From NCBI GenBank assembly GCA_021809525.1, contig JAKAYU010000005.1:1-44238 (forward strand): a stretch of 44,238 bases of DNA, in the 5' to 3' direction. How positions within the stretch are numbered: the stretch's first letter is position 1; every line of letters begins with the position of its first letter. Below the pieces are notes generated by a model. The model did no database searches, was not told where the DNA came from, and was given only the letters and a program-made list of their open reading frames with translations. Shown one piece after another: positions 17,494 to 27,746 of this stretch. Both the position numbers and the translations under genes were made by a program. Source of the stretch: Pseudomonadota bacterium. Lineage in GTDB: Bacteria; Pseudomonadota; Gammaproteobacteria; Steroidobacterales; Steroidobacteraceae.

Positions 17494-20058
17494 ATGGCAG
17501 AAAATCTGGTTGTCGTCGAGTCCCCGGCCAAAGCGAAGACCATCAAGAAGTACCTGGGCAAGGATTTCGAGGTGCTCGCCTCCTACGGGCACGTGCGCGA
17601 CCTGGTCCCCAAGGAAGGCGCGGTCGACCCCGAGCATGGCTACGCCATGCGCTATCAGGTGCTGGAGAAGAACGAGCGGCACATCGAGAGCATCGCCCGG
17701 GGCCTGAAGAAATCGAAGGCGCTGTACCTGGCGACCGACCCGGACCGCGAGGGCGAGGCGATCGCCTGGCACCTGAAGGAGATCCTGAGCGCGCGCGGAG
17801 AGCTCGACGGCAAGACCGTGCACCGCATCGTGTTCTATGAAATCACGCGCAACGCGATCCGCGAGGCGGTGGAGCGGCCGCGGGAGCTCTCGCTCGATCT
17901 GGTCAATGCGCAGCAGGCGCGCCGCGCGCTCGATTACCTGGTCGGCTTCAATCTCTCGCCGCTGCTGTGGAAGAAGGTCCGCCGCGGCCTCTCGGCGGGC
18001 CGGGTGCAGAGCCCGGCGCTGCGCATGATCTGCGAGCGCGAGGCGGAGATCGAGGCGTTCGTCGCGCAAGAGTACTGGACGCTCGACGGGGAGGGTGCGA
18101 GTGCGGCGGGCGCCGCCCGCGCGCCCTTTCCGCTGAAGCTCATCGAGTACCGCGGCCGCAAGGTCGAGCAGTTCTCCTTCACCGACGAAGCGGCCGCGCG
18201 CGAGGTCGAGCGCACCCTGCAGCGGGCAAGCGGCGCGCAGCCGGGCGCCGGGCGCTTCCAGACCCCCGGCGCGCTGCGCGTGCTCGCGGTCGAGCGCAAG
18301 CAGCGGCGGCGCAGCCCGGCCCCCCCGTTCACCACCTCGACGCTGCAACAGGAGGCGGCGCGCAAGCTGGGATTCAACGCCCGGCGCACCATGCGCCTGG
18401 CGCAGCAGCTGTACGAAGGAGTCGATCTCGGCGACGGCAACATCGGTCTGATCACCTACATGCGTACCGACTCGGTCTCCCTCGCGCAGGAGGCCGTGCA
18501 GGAGATCCGCGCGGTCGCCGCGCGCCTGTACGGCCAGGACGAGGTCGCCGAGGAGCCGCGCATCTTCAAGACCAAGTCGAAGAACGCGCAGGAAGCGCAC
18601 GAGGCCATCCGGCCGACCTCGGCGGCCGTGACGCCGGCGGATGTCGAGGGCAGGATCGACAACGATCTGTACCGGCTGTACGCGCTTATCTGGAAGCGCG
18701 CGGTCGCCTCGCAGATGGCCGTGGCGGTGTTCGACACCGTGGCGGCCGACATGCTTGCCGGCCCGGACGGCCCTGAGCGCCACGTGATGCGCGCGACCGG
18801 CTCGACGCTGGTCAAGCCGGGCTACATTTCCGTCTACCAGGAAGGCACCGACGACACCAAGGCCGACGAGGAGGACCACGCTCTGCCGCCGCTGCACGAG
18901 GGCGATCGGGTGGATCTGCTCGCGCTCACCGCCCAGCAGCACTTCACCGAGCCGCCGCCGCGCTACAGCGAGGCCTCGCTGGTCAAGGCGCTCGAGGAAC
19001 ACGGCATCGGCCGTCCCTCGACCTACGCGACCATCATCTCGACGCTGCAGGACCGCGAGTACGTGGAGATGGACAACCGACGCTTCATCCCCACCGACAT
19101 CGGCAAGATCGTCAACCGCTTCCTGACCGACCATTTCCACCGTTACGTGGAATACGGCTTCACCGCGGCCATGGAAGACGAGCTCGATGCGGTCTCGCGC
19201 GGAGAGGAAGTCTGGACCGCACCGCTCGAGAAGTTCTGGAAGCCGTTCATCCGCCAGGTCGAGCAGACCGAGAAGAACGTGACGCGCGAGCAGGTCGCGC
19301 AGGCGCGCGAGCTCGGCACCGATCCGGGGAGCGGCAAGCCGATCAGCGTGCGCATGGGGCGCTTCGGGCCGTTCGTGCAGATCGGCACCAAGGACGATGC
19401 CGAAAAACCGCGGTTCGCGGGTCTGCGCCCGGGGCAGAAAATGGACTCCATTACCCTCGCCGAAGCGATGGAGCTGTTCAGGCTGCCGCGCACCCTCGGG
19501 GAGACGGCGGACGGGGAGACGGTGGTCGCGAACATCGGCCGCTTCGGCCCGTACGTGAAGTACGGCAGCAAATACGTTTCGCTGAAGGAAGACGATCCGT
19601 ACACCGTGACCCTGGAGCGCGCGCTCGAGGTGATCCGCCTGAAGAAGGAGGCGGACGCCAACCGCATCATCAACGATTTCGGGGTCGACAATATCCAGGT
19701 GCTCAACGGGCGCTACGGACCCTACGTTACCGACGGCACCAAGAACGCCAAGATTCCCAAGGAGCGCGATCCGAAGTCGCTCACGCTGGAAGAGTGCCGC
19801 ACAATGCTGGCGCAGGCCCCCGCGCGCGGCCGCGGCCGCTTCGGGCGGGGCGCGGGCAAGCGCCGCGGCGGCGCGCCGCACCCCCAGGCTGCCGCCCCGG
19901 CCACGGCTGAGGCGCAGCCCCCGGCCCGTAAACCCCCGGCCAAGCGCGCCCGCGCCAAAGCTTCCGTGGCGGCGGCGGCCCCCGCGGCAAAGAGCCGCGC
20001 GCGCGCGCCGGCCAAGCGCGCCGCGAAGAAATCCACCCGGACCCGCGCCGCCAAGTAG
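17494..20058 (+). CDS. topA: DNA topoisomerase I
   Basis: Toprim [18 protein letters not shown]...[15 protein letters not shown], active-site [30 protein letters not shown]-terminal repeats and Lys/Ala-rich tail. Confidence 0.97.
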   Translation: MAENLVVVESPAKAKTIKKYLGKDFEVLASYGHVRDLVPKEGAVDPEHGYAMRYQVLEKNERHIESIARGLKKSKALYLATDPDREGEAIAWHLKEILSARGELDGKTVHRIVFYEITRNAIREAVERPRELSLDLVNAQQARRALDYLVGFNLSPLLWKKVRRGLSAGRVQSPALRMICEREAEIEAFVAQEYWTLDGEGASAAGAARAPFPLKLIEYRGRKVEQFSFTDEAAAREVERTLQRASGAQPGAGRFQTPGALRVLAVERKQRRRSPAPPFTTSTLQQEAARKLGFNARRTMRLAQQLYEGVDLGDGNIGLITYMRTDSVSLAQEAVQEIRAVAARLYGQDEVAEEPRIFKTKSKNAQEAHEAIRPTSAAVTPADVEGRIDNDLYRLYALIWKRAVASQMAVAVFDTVAADMLAGPDGPERHVMRATGSTLVKPGYISVYQEGTDDTKADEEDHALPPLHEGDRVDLLALTAQQHFTEPPPRYSEASLVKALEEHGIGRPSTYATIISTLQDREYVEMDNRRFIPTDIGKIVNRFLTDHFHRYVEYGFTAAMEDELDAVSRGEEVWTAPLEKFWKPFIRQVEQTEKNVTREQVAQARELGTDPGSGKPISVRMGRFGPFVQIGTKDDAEKPRFAGLRPGQKMDSITLAEAMELFRLPRTLGETADGETVVANIGRFGPYVKYGSKYVSLKEDDPYTVTLERALEVIRLKKEADANRIINDFGVDNIQVLNGRYGPYVTDGTKNAKIPKERDPKSLTLEECRTMLAQAPARGRGRFGRGAGKRRGGAPHPQAAAPATAEAQPPARKPPAKRARAKASVAAAAPAAKSRARAPAKRAAKKSTRTRAAK

Positions 20059-20087
20059 CGCGGCGCGCCGGACCTGACAGGCCGCTC

Positions 20088-21434
20088 TTGAGCAGCTTCG
20101 ACCTCATTGTCATCGGCGGCGGCAGCGGCGGTCTTGCCGCCGCGCAGCGCGCCGCCGAATACGGCGCGAAAGTCGTGTTGATCGAATCACACCGCCTGGG
20201 CGGGACGTGCGTGAACGTCGGCTGCGTGCCGAAGAAGGTCATGTGGTATGCGGCCGATCTGGCCGAGGGGATGCGCGATGCGGCCGGCTACGGCTTCGCG
20301 CTGAGCGCCGAGGGACACGACTGGCAGCAGCTGAAGAGGCGGCGCGACGCCTACGTCGAGCGCCTCAACGGCATCTACGCGAGCAATCTGGCCAAGCGCG
20401 GCGTCACGCTCGTGCGGGGCCGGGCCGCATTCGCGGATCGCGCGAGCGTGGCGGTCGGTTCGGCCCGCTTCACCGCCCCGCACATCATCATCGCCACCGG
20501 CGGGCGCCCCGTCGTGCCGCCCATCACGGGGGCCGAGCACGGCATCACGTCGGACGGATTCTTCGAGCTCACCGCGCGCCCGCAGCGGGTCGCCGTGATC
20601 GGCAGCGGCTATATCGCCGTGGAGCTCGCCGGCATCTTCGCATCGCTCGGCTCGAGCACCGCGCTCGTGCTGCGCACCGCCTCGGCGCTGAAGCAGTTCG
20701 ACGCCATGCTCGGGGAGTCGATGCTGAAGATCCTCGCCGACGAGGGGGTCGCGATCCACACTCAGGCCGTGCCCGCCTCGCTCGAGGGCGGGCCGGGCAA
20801 CCTGACGGTCGTGGCGCGCGACGGCCGCAGGCTCGGTCCCTTCGAGTGCGTGCTGTGGGCCGTCGGGCGCGCGAGCGCGACCGCCGGGCTGAACCTCGCG
20901 CACGCGGGTGTCGGCTGCGACGCGGAGGGGTTCATTCACACCGACAAGTACCAGCTCACCAGCGCCGGGGGCATCTACGCCATCGGTGATGTCACTGGCC
21001 GGGCGCAGCTGACTCCGGTGGCGATCGCCGCCGGCCGCCGCCTGAGCGACCGCCTGTTCGGCGGCCAGGCGGACCGGCACCTCGATTATCACAACATCCC
21101 GACGGTGGTCTTCGGCCATCCGCCGATCGGCACTGTGGGGCTCACCGAGCAGGCGGCGCGCGAGAACTACGGCGATCACAACGTCACGGTGTTCAGATCG
21201 AGCTTCGTGCCGATGTACCACGCGCTCACCGAGCGCAAGCCGCGCTGCGACATGAAGCTCGTGACCGTCGGGCCCGAGCAGCGGGTTGTCGGCGTGCACG
21301 TCATCGGCCCGGGCGCCGACGAGATGCTGCAGGGCTTTGCGGTCGCGGTGCGCATGGGCGCGACCAAGAAGGACTTCGACGACACCGTAGCCATCCACCC
21401 GACCAGCGCCGAGGAGTTGGTCACGATGCGCTGA
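20088..21434 (+). CDS. gor: glutathione-disulfide reductase
   Basis: [30 protein letters not shown], redox motif [36 protein letters not shown]-terminal [16 protein letters not shown] start. Confidence 0.92.
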   Translation: MSSFDLIVIGGGSGGLAAAQRAAEYGAKVVLIESHRLGGTCVNVGCVPKKVMWYAADLAEGMRDAAGYGFALSAEGHDWQQLKRRRDAYVERLNGIYASNLAKRGVTLVRGRAAFADRASVAVGSARFTAPHIIIATGGRPVVPPITGAEHGITSDGFFELTARPQRVAVIGSGYIAVELAGIFASLGSSTALVLRTASALKQFDAMLGESMLKILADEGVAIHTQAVPASLEGGPGNLTVVARDGRRLGPFECVLWAVGRASATAGLNLAHAGVGCDAEGFIHTDKYQLTSAGGIYAIGDVTGRAQLTPVAIAAGRRLSDRLFGGQADRHLDYHNIPTVVFGHPPIGTVGLTEQAARENYGDHNVTVFRSSFVPMYHALTERKPRCDMKLVTVGPEQRVVGVHVIGPGADEMLQGFAVAVRMGATKKDFDDTVAIHPTSAEELVTMR

Positions 21435-21491
21435 GCGGCGTGAGCCGGCGCCGGCAGTTGCGCTGCCGCGCCGCTCGGGCAGAATGCCCCC

Positions 21492-23522
21492 ATGGACAAT
21501 CCACTGCTCAGCCGAGAACCGCTGCCGCCCTTCTCGCGCATCACCGCCGCCGACGTCGAGCCCGGTATCAATGCGCTGCTCACCGCGGCCCGAGCCGAGA
21601 TCGAAGCGATTGCGGCACGCGAGCCGCCGTCCTTTGCTACGGTCGTCGAGCCGCTCGAGGAGCTGCATCACCGCGTGGCGCGCGCGTGGTCGCCGGTGAG
21701 TCACCTCAACGCCGTAGTGAACTCCGAGGCGCTGCGCGCCAGCTACAACGCCTGCCTGCCGCTGCTGTCGGCCTACCAGACCGATCTGGCGCAGAACGAG
21801 CCGTTGTACCGCGCCTACCGGAGCATCGAAGCGCACGAAGGCGGCTCGCTCGGTCCGGTCCGCCGCCGCCTCATCGAGCAGACGCTCAAGGACTTCACCC
21901 TCGCGGGCGTCGGACTGCCGCAGGCGGCCAAGGATGAGTTCAAGAGGGTGATGCTCGAGCTCACCCAAGTGCAGGCGAAGTTCGAGGAGAACGTGCTCGA
22001 TGCGACCAACGCCTGGAGCCACCACCTCGCCGATCCGGCGCAGCTGCGCGGTCTCAACGAGGTGCTCGTCGATCAGGCCCGCCGCCGAGCGCACGAGAAG
22101 GGTATGGAGGGCTGGCTGCTGACGCTCGATCAGCCGACCTACGTCGCGGTGGTGACCGATGCAGAGTCGCCCGAGCTGCGCCGGACGTTCTATACCGCGT
22201 GGTCCACGCGCGCCTCCGACCGGGGCCCGCTCGCCGGCCGCTGGGACAATGCGCCCGTCATCGGGCAGATCCTCGCCAAGCGGCACGAAGCGGCGCGCAT
22301 CCTCGGCTTCGAGAATTTCGCCGACTACGCCCTCGCCAAGCGCATGGCGCGCAGCCGCGCTGAGGTGCTGAGCTTCCTCGGGGAGCTCACGCGCGCGAGC
22401 CGCCCGACGGCCGAGCGCGAGTTCGCCGAGCTGGAGACATTCGCGGGGCGCCGGCTGGATGCCTGGGACGTCGCATTTTACGCCGAGCGGCTGCAGAAGC
22501 AGCTCTACGCCGTCTCGCAGGAGGAGCTGCGGCCGTACTTCCCGCTGCCGCGGGTGCTCGAGGGGCTGTTTGAAGTCGCCGAGCGGCTCTTCGGCGTGCA
22601 GATCCGCGAGCGCTCCGGCGCTCCCGTGTGGCATCCCGATGTGCGCTATTTCGAGATCAAGAGCGACGCGCGGCTCATCGGCAGCTTCTATCTGGACCCG
22701 TACGCGCGGCCGCACAAGCGCAGCGGCGCGTGGATGGACGAGTGTGTCGGGCGCAAGCATCTTGCGAGCGGCGATGCGCTGCCGGTGGCCCACCTGGTGC
22801 TGAACGTCCTGCCGCCGGGGCAGGAGCATCCGGCGCTGCTGACGCACGACGACGTATTGACGCTGTTTCACGAGTTCGGGCACGGCCTGCATCACCTGCT
22901 GACGCGCGTGGACTTCCCGAGCCTCGCCGGCATCAACGGAGTCGCCTGGGACGCCGTGGAGCTGCCGAGCCAGTTCATGGAAAACTACGCGTGGCATCCG
23001 CAGGTGCTCGGGCGGATCTCGGGGCATTACCAGAGCGGCGCGCCCCTGCCGCACGACCTGCAGGAGCGGCTGCGCGCGACGCGCAGCTTCCACGCCGGGC
23101 TGCAGATGGTCCGCCAGCTCGAGTTCGCGCTGTTCGATTTCCGCCTGCACGCCGAATACGACCCGGCGCGCGGCGCACGGGTGCTCGAGCTGCTGCGCGA
23201 GGTGCGCCGGGATGTATCGGTCGTTCCGACGCCCGAGTGGAACCGCTTCCCGATGAGTTTCGGGCACATCTTCGCCGGGGGCTACGCGGCCGGCTACTAC
23301 AGCTACAAGTGGGCGGAGGTGCTGGCGGCGGATGCGTTCGCCGCGTTCGAGGAGCACGGCGCGTTCGACCGCGCCACGGCCCAGCGCTACCTCGATGAGA
23401 TTCTCTCGCAGGGCGGCAGCCGCGATGCGCTGGAGGCGTTCATCGCCTTCCGCGGACGCCCCCCGCAGGTGCAGGCGCTGCTGAGGCAGCACGGCATCGC
23501 CTCGCCCGAACCGGTAACGTGA
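21492..23522 (+). CDS. prlC: oligopeptidase A (M3 family metallopeptidase)
   Basis: MDNPLLSREPLPPFSRITAADVEPGI; zinc motif LFHEFGHGLHHLLT; FMENYAWHPQVL. Confidence 0.94.
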   Translation: MDNPLLSREPLPPFSRITAADVEPGINALLTAARAEIEAIAAREPPSFATVVEPLEELHHRVARAWSPVSHLNAVVNSEALRASYNACLPLLSAYQTDLAQNEPLYRAYRSIEAHEGGSLGPVRRRLIEQTLKDFTLAGVGLPQAAKDEFKRVMLELTQVQAKFEENVLDATNAWSHHLADPAQLRGLNEVLVDQARRRAHEKGMEGWLLTLDQPTYVAVVTDAESPELRRTFYTAWSTRASDRGPLAGRWDNAPVIGQILAKRHEAARILGFENFADYALAKRMARSRAEVLSFLGELTRASRPTAEREFAELETFAGRRLDAWDVAFYAERLQKQLYAVSQEELRPYFPLPRVLEGLFEVAERLFGVQIRERSGAPVWHPDVRYFEIKSDARLIGSFYLDPYARPHKRSGAWMDECVGRKHLASGDALPVAHLVLNVLPPGQEHPALLTHDDVLTLFHEFGHGLHHLLTRVDFPSLAGINGVAWDAVELPSQFMENYAWHPQVLGRISGHYQSGAPLPHDLQERLRATRSFHAGLQMVRQLEFALFDFRLHAEYDPARGARVLELLREVRRDVSVVPTPEWNRFPMSFGHIFAGGYAAGYYSYKWAEVLAADAFAAFEEHGAFDRATAQRYLDEILSQGGSRDALEAFIAFRGRPPQVQALLRQHGIASPEPVT

Positions 23523-23656
23523 CCGGGATCGCGGCGCTGCGGGCAGATCGGATGATTCTGAGCATTGGCTCTCGGTATCCGGGAGGGCTTTGGCCCAGAG
23601 TGCCTCGAATATCACGCATGCCGGCGGCCCTGCGCGCCGGTCCTCCCGGCAACAGA

Positions 23657-24670
23657 ATGACCAGCGTCCGGCGCAGCGATTTCGACGTCACCGACACCGT
23701 ACAGGTCAGCTCACCGAGCGCCGTGCTCGCGGCCGTCGAGGCGCTGTTCGCGCCCACCTGGCCAAGCACCTCTCTGGAGCCGCTGCGGCGCGCATTCGAG
23801 CACTTCGAGCGGCTGTTCGCGGGGGAGGTGCCGGGATTTCACGGCGTCGATACCGTCTATCACGACCGCCAGCACACGCTGGACATCACTCTCGCCCTGG
23901 CGCGGCTGCTGGTCGGCTACGAGCGCCAGGCGGCCCCGGCGGCGCGCCTCGGCGGCGAGCGGGCGGTCGCAGGGCTGATCACGGGCCTGTTCCACGACGT
24001 CGGCTACCTGCGACGCACCGAGGAGCACGACTCGCGCAACGGCGCCGAATTCACCCGGATACACGTCTCGCGCGGCGCGCGCTTCCTTGAGGAGTACCTG
24101 CCGCAGATCGGACTGGCCAGCTGGGTGCCGGTGGCCCGCGAGGTCATCCATTTTACCGGCTACGAGTTCTCGCCGGCGCAGATCGAAGCCCGCCTGAGCG
24201 AGCCGCGCGACGTGATCGTCGGTCACCTGCTCGGCACCGCGGACATGGTTGCGCAGATGGCCGACCGCTGCTACCTCGAGAAATGCCGCGACCGCCTGTA
24301 CGTCGAGTTCGTCCTCGGCGGGGTTGCGCTGCCGACCGCCGCGAACGGCAAGACGGAGATCCGCTACGCCTCCGGCCTGGACCTGCTGCGCCAGACCCCC
24401 CAGTTCATCGAGGAGGTGCGCACCAAGCGCCTCGACGGGGACTTCGGTGGTGCTTACCACTATCTCGAGGTGCTCTACGGCGGGCGCAACCCCTACATGG
24501 AGTCCATCGAGCGCAATCTCGGGTTCCTGCGCCGGGTCCTGCGCAGCGAGAACTGGCGGCTGCTCAGGCGGCGCCCGCCGATCTTTGCGGCCACCGCGGA
24601 CCCGATGTCCACCATGCGCGATCTTATGGTGAGCTACCTCAAGCGCGTCTGGTCGAACGCGCGCAGCTAG
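23657..24670 (+). CDS. HD-domain phosphohydrolase-like protein
   Basis: VYHDRQHTLDITLALARLL...GLITGLFHDVGYLRRTEEHDS...VIHFTGYEF...GHLLGTADMVAQMADRCYLEKCRDRLYVEF. No HD-GYP GYP motif. ORF opens at 23519; ATG at 23657 is the more plausible start. Confidence 0.75.
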   Translation: MTSVRRSDFDVTDTVQVSSPSAVLAAVEALFAPTWPSTSLEPLRRAFEHFERLFAGEVPGFHGVDTVYHDRQHTLDITLALARLLVGYERQAAPAARLGGERAVAGLITGLFHDVGYLRRTEEHDSRNGAEFTRIHVSRGARFLEEYLPQIGLASWVPVAREVIHFTGYEFSPAQIEARLSEPRDVIVGHLLGTADMVAQMADRCYLEKCRDRLYVEFVLGGVALPTAANGKTEIRYASGLDLLRQTPQFIEEVRTKRLDGDFGGAYHYLEVLYGGRNPYMESIERNLGFLRRVLRSENWRLLRRRPPIFAATADPMSTMRDLMVSYLKRVWSNARS

Positions 24671-24752
24671 CCGCCACGCCCTGCCCGCCGGCCCGGCCGC
24701 ACAGGCCACCACGAGCGTTGACGCCCGCCCGAGCGACCTCTATTCTGCGGTC

Positions 24753-24968
24753 ATGACCACCTATGCCTGGCCGCCTGGGCATGGAGAGCGGCTCGAGCCG
24801 CCTGGTTCCGCTGACCCCAGCCCGCGCGGGGCACGCACCGTTGGTCCGCGAGCGCGTCGATCCGAGATGTCCACCCGCGCGATCAGAGCGCCGCAGCAGC
24901 TGCCCGGCGAACATGTGCGCGGCGGGTGCTCGTCCCTAGACCTTTGCCAAGCGAGTCGTTTTCCGTGA
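24753..24968 (+). CDS. possible 71-codon upstream ORF of the GGDEF/EAL gene
   Basis: ATG lies 6 nt after a -35/-10-like pair; stop TGA overlaps GTG 24965 as GTGA. No recognised family; could be chance. Confidence 0.3.
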   Translation: MTTYAWPPGHGERLEPPGSADPSPRGARTVGPRARRSEMSTRAIRAPQQLPGEHVRGGCSSLDLCQASRFP

Positions 24969-27028
24969 GCCGCGCTTTGAAACACTTCGGTTCGACGCTC
25001 TGGGCGTTCGGCATGACGTTGCTCGTCGCCGTAGCGACGGGCGCGGTCGCGCTCTGGGGCCGCTGGCCGGGCGCCGTGGCGGTGGCCGCGGCCGGTGTGG
25101 TTGCCATCGCCGGCAGTGCTCTCGTTGCGGCGCGAACCCGGCGCAGCGTGCGGGCGATGCACTTGGCGAGCGAGGCGCTCACCCGCACCGCGCAGCGCAT
25201 CGGGCAGGGCGATTATGCGCGGCCCGTCGAGACGGGCGGCCACGAGCTGCTCGCGGAGCTCGAGCGCGCCATGGAGCGGATGCGCTCGCGGCTGCGCCAG
25301 TCGACCATTAATAAGGACTATCTGCGCAGCATCCTCGACAGCATGGCCGACGCGGTGTTTCTCACCTCGCCGGACGGGGTGGTGAAAACCGCCAACGCGG
25401 CGGCCTGCAAGATGCTCGGCTTCGCCGAGGAGGAGCTGCTGGGGCGCAGCATCGTCTCGCTCCTCGATGAGAGCGTGCGCGCGGATTTCGACCTGCTGCA
25501 GGCCGCGCAGGACACGCGCGAGACCGTGGTGCGCACCCGGGATGGACAGACCATCCCGGTGTCGCTCGCCGGCTCGCGCATCGAGACCGACGATCCGCAG
25601 TTCCAGGGCAACATCTTCGTCGCCCGCAACGTCACCGACCGCAAGCGTGCCGAGCGGCGCATCCGCTATCTCGCCCGCTACGACACGCTCACCAAAGTCG
25701 CCAACCGCATGCAGTTCCAGCATCTGCTGCAGCAGACGCTCGCGCGCGGACTGCGCAGCGGTCGCGCGGTGGCGCTGCTGTACCTCGACATGGACCGGTT
25801 CAAGGAAGTCAACGACACGTTCGGCCATGACACCGGCGACCGCGTGCTCGAAGTACTCGCCGAACGGCTGATCCGCGCCGTGCCGCAGACGGCGTTCCTC
25901 GGGCGGCTGGCCGGCGATGAGTTCGCGCTGTGCGTGCACGGGCTGCCGGCCGAGACGGACAACCGCGTGCCCATCGGGCAGCTGGCGCGCGCCGTGCTGA
26001 ACGAAGTGGCGCGCGCCTTCCAGCTCAACCAGCAGGAGGTGTTTCTCACCGCGAGCATCGGCATCGCTTTCTGTCCGCGCGACGCGGAGAACGTGATCGA
26101 CCTGATCCGTAATGCCGACGCGGCCATGTATCACGCCAAACAGAACGGCGGCAACACCTTCACGTTCTACGCCCCGGAGATGAACGCCGCCGCGGTCGAA
26201 CGGCTGATCTTGAAGAGCAAGCTGCGCCGCGCACTCGAGCGCGACGAGCTGGTGATCCGCTATCAGCCGAAGATCGAGCTCGGCAGCGGCCGCGTGGTGG
26301 GCGCGGAGGCCCTGCTGCGCTGGCGCCTGCCGGGCCACGGCGATATCCCGCCATCGCGCTTCATCCCGCTCGCCGAGGAGACCAACCTCATCCTCGACAT
26401 CGGCGAGTGGGTGTTGAACCGGGTGTGCATGGACTACCGCCAGCTGAAGAGCGCAGGGCTCGAGCCGGGGCGCATCTCGCTCAATCTGTCCTTGCGCCAG
26501 CTGCGCCAGGCGAGCTTCATCCTGCGCTGTCGTTCGGTGTTCCGCCGCCACGGCGTCTCGCCCACGGCGCTCGAGCTCGAGATCACCGAGACGACGCTCA
26601 TGGCCGACACCAAGAACACGCTGCGCCTGCTCGAGGAGCTGTACGCGATGGGGCTGCACCTGTCGATCGACGACTTCGGTACGGGCTACTCCTCGCTCTC
26701 GGCGCTGCAGCAGTTCCCCATCGGCACGCTCAAGATCGACCAGTCGTTCGTGCGCGACGTCGAACACAACACAGGCAACGCCACGCTGGTTCGCACCATC
26801 ATCGAGATGGGTCGCAGTCTCGGCATGGTGGTGGTCGCCGAGGGCGTCGAGTCGCCGAGCCAGCTGCAGTTCCTGCGCGACAACGGCTGCGATCAGGTCC
26901 AGGGACGGCTGTTCGGCGAGCCGTGCGCCGCGGAGGAGTTGCTGAGGCTTCTGCAGCGCCAGGGCAGCTCCGGCGCCCCATTCGGGCATCTGCTGCGCCA
27001 GACGGGGGCGGCCGGCCGCCCTGCCTAG
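24926..27028 (+). CDS. PAS-GGDEF-EAL cyclic-di-GMP signalling protein
   Basis: Two TM segments, HAMP-like region, PAS (LRSILDSMADAVFLTSPDGVVKTANAAACKMLGF), GGDEF domain with variant LGRLAGDEF, EAL domain (AEALLRWR...DDFGTGYSSLSALQQFPIGTLKIDQSFV...VVAEGVES). GTG 24965 is an alternative start. Confidence 0.93.
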   Translation: MLVPRPLPSESFSVSRALKHFGSTLWAFGMTLLVAVATGAVALWGRWPGAVAVAAAGVVAIAGSALVAARTRRSVRAMHLASEALTRTAQRIGQGDYARPVETGGHELLAELERAMERMRSRLRQSTINKDYLRSILDSMADAVFLTSPDGVVKTANAAACKMLGFAEEELLGRSIVSLLDESVRADFDLLQAAQDTRETVVRTRDGQTIPVSLAGSRIETDDPQFQGNIFVARNVTDRKRAERRIRYLARYDTLTKVANRMQFQHLLQQTLARGLRSGRAVALLYLDMDRFKEVNDTFGHDTGDRVLEVLAERLIRAVPQTAFLGRLAGDEFALCVHGLPAETDNRVPIGQLARAVLNEVARAFQLNQQEVFLTASIGIAFCPRDAENVIDLIRNADAAMYHAKQNGGNTFTFYAPEMNAAAVERLILKSKLRRALERDELVIRYQPKIELGSGRVVGAEALLRWRLPGHGDIPPSRFIPLAEETNLILDIGEWVLNRVCMDYRQLKSAGLEPGRISLNLSLRQLRQASFILRCRSVFRRHGVSPTALELEITETTLMADTKNTLRLLEELYAMGLHLSIDDFGTGYSSLSALQQFPIGTLKIDQSFVRDVEHNTGNATLVRTIIEMGRSLGMVVVAEGVESPSQLQFLRDNGCDQVQGRLFGEPCAAEELLRLLQRQGSSGAPFGHLLRQTGAAGRPA

Positions 27029-27047
27029 CGCGTTGTCGCGGGCGCGC

Positions 27048-27530
27048 TCAGCGCTTGGCGTGCAGGTGCGCCTCCAGGAACCACAGCTGCTTGTCGATCT
27101 CGCGTGACACCTCGGTGAACAGGTCCGCGGTGTCCGCATCCCCGAGACGAGTCGCCTCCTCGATGCCGGCGCGGGCCTTGCGCCCAAAGTCCGCGAGCGC
27201 CGTGGCCAGCGCCTCGACGTGCGCCAGACCCTCCACGAGCTCCTCCGGATAGGCCTTGAGGCTGGTGGCCCGCGCCACGGCCGCCACTGTGCCGCCCGCG
27301 GTGCCGCCGAGCGCAGTGATCCGCTCGGCGAGGGTATCGACCTGCTCCTCGATCTGCTCGGCGATCTTGTCGAACAGCTCGTGCAGCGCGATGAAGTGCG
27401 GCCCCTTGACGTTCCAGTGCGCATGCTTGGTCTGCATGCCCAGATCGATGGCGTCGGCAAGCCGCGCATTGAGCAGGCGGATGACCTGGCTGCGGGTGTC
27501 GGCGGAAAGATCGTTGCGTGTCTCGAACAT
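27048..27530 (-). CDS. dps: Dps family DNA-binding ferritin-like protein
   Basis: LNARLADAIDLGMQTKHAHWNVKGPHFIALHELFDKIAEQIEEQVDTLAERITALGG...DKQLWFLEAHL; strong SD-like GAGGAGG upstream of the start. Confidence 0.94.
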   Translation of the reverse strand: MFETRNDLSADTRSQVIRLLNARLADAIDLGMQTKHAHWNVKGPHFIALHELFDKIAEQIEEQVDTLAERITALGGTAGGTVAAVARATSLKAYPEELVEGLAHVEALATALADFGRKARAGIEEATRLGDADTADLFTEVSREIDKQLWFLEAHLHAKR

Positions 27531-27746
27531 GGCATCCTCCTCTGTGATGGCTCATTTGCGCCTGCGGTCCGGCAGGCCGGGCCCCGGCCGAATAGTATGA
27601 CGCTTGAGCGCGCCGCGCCGAGCGGCAGGTGTGGCTGTTGTAGCACCGCGCATCGGTTCGGAGCCAATCGGTTGTTCGGATCGGGATGATAAACCACGTC
27701 TATCAGCGCTAGAATTGCAAGCTTTCCCGTACGGAACACACGCACC

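Noticed and set aside
17371-19881. 836-aa minus-strand ORF opposite topA
   Set aside because: Mirror frame of topA with no recognisable domains.
20187-23615. 1142-aa ORF on the minus strand opposite gor and prlC
   Set aside because: Low-complexity Arg/Ala/His/Glu-rich translation typical of antisense frames in high-GC genes; the plus-strand genes are unambiguous.
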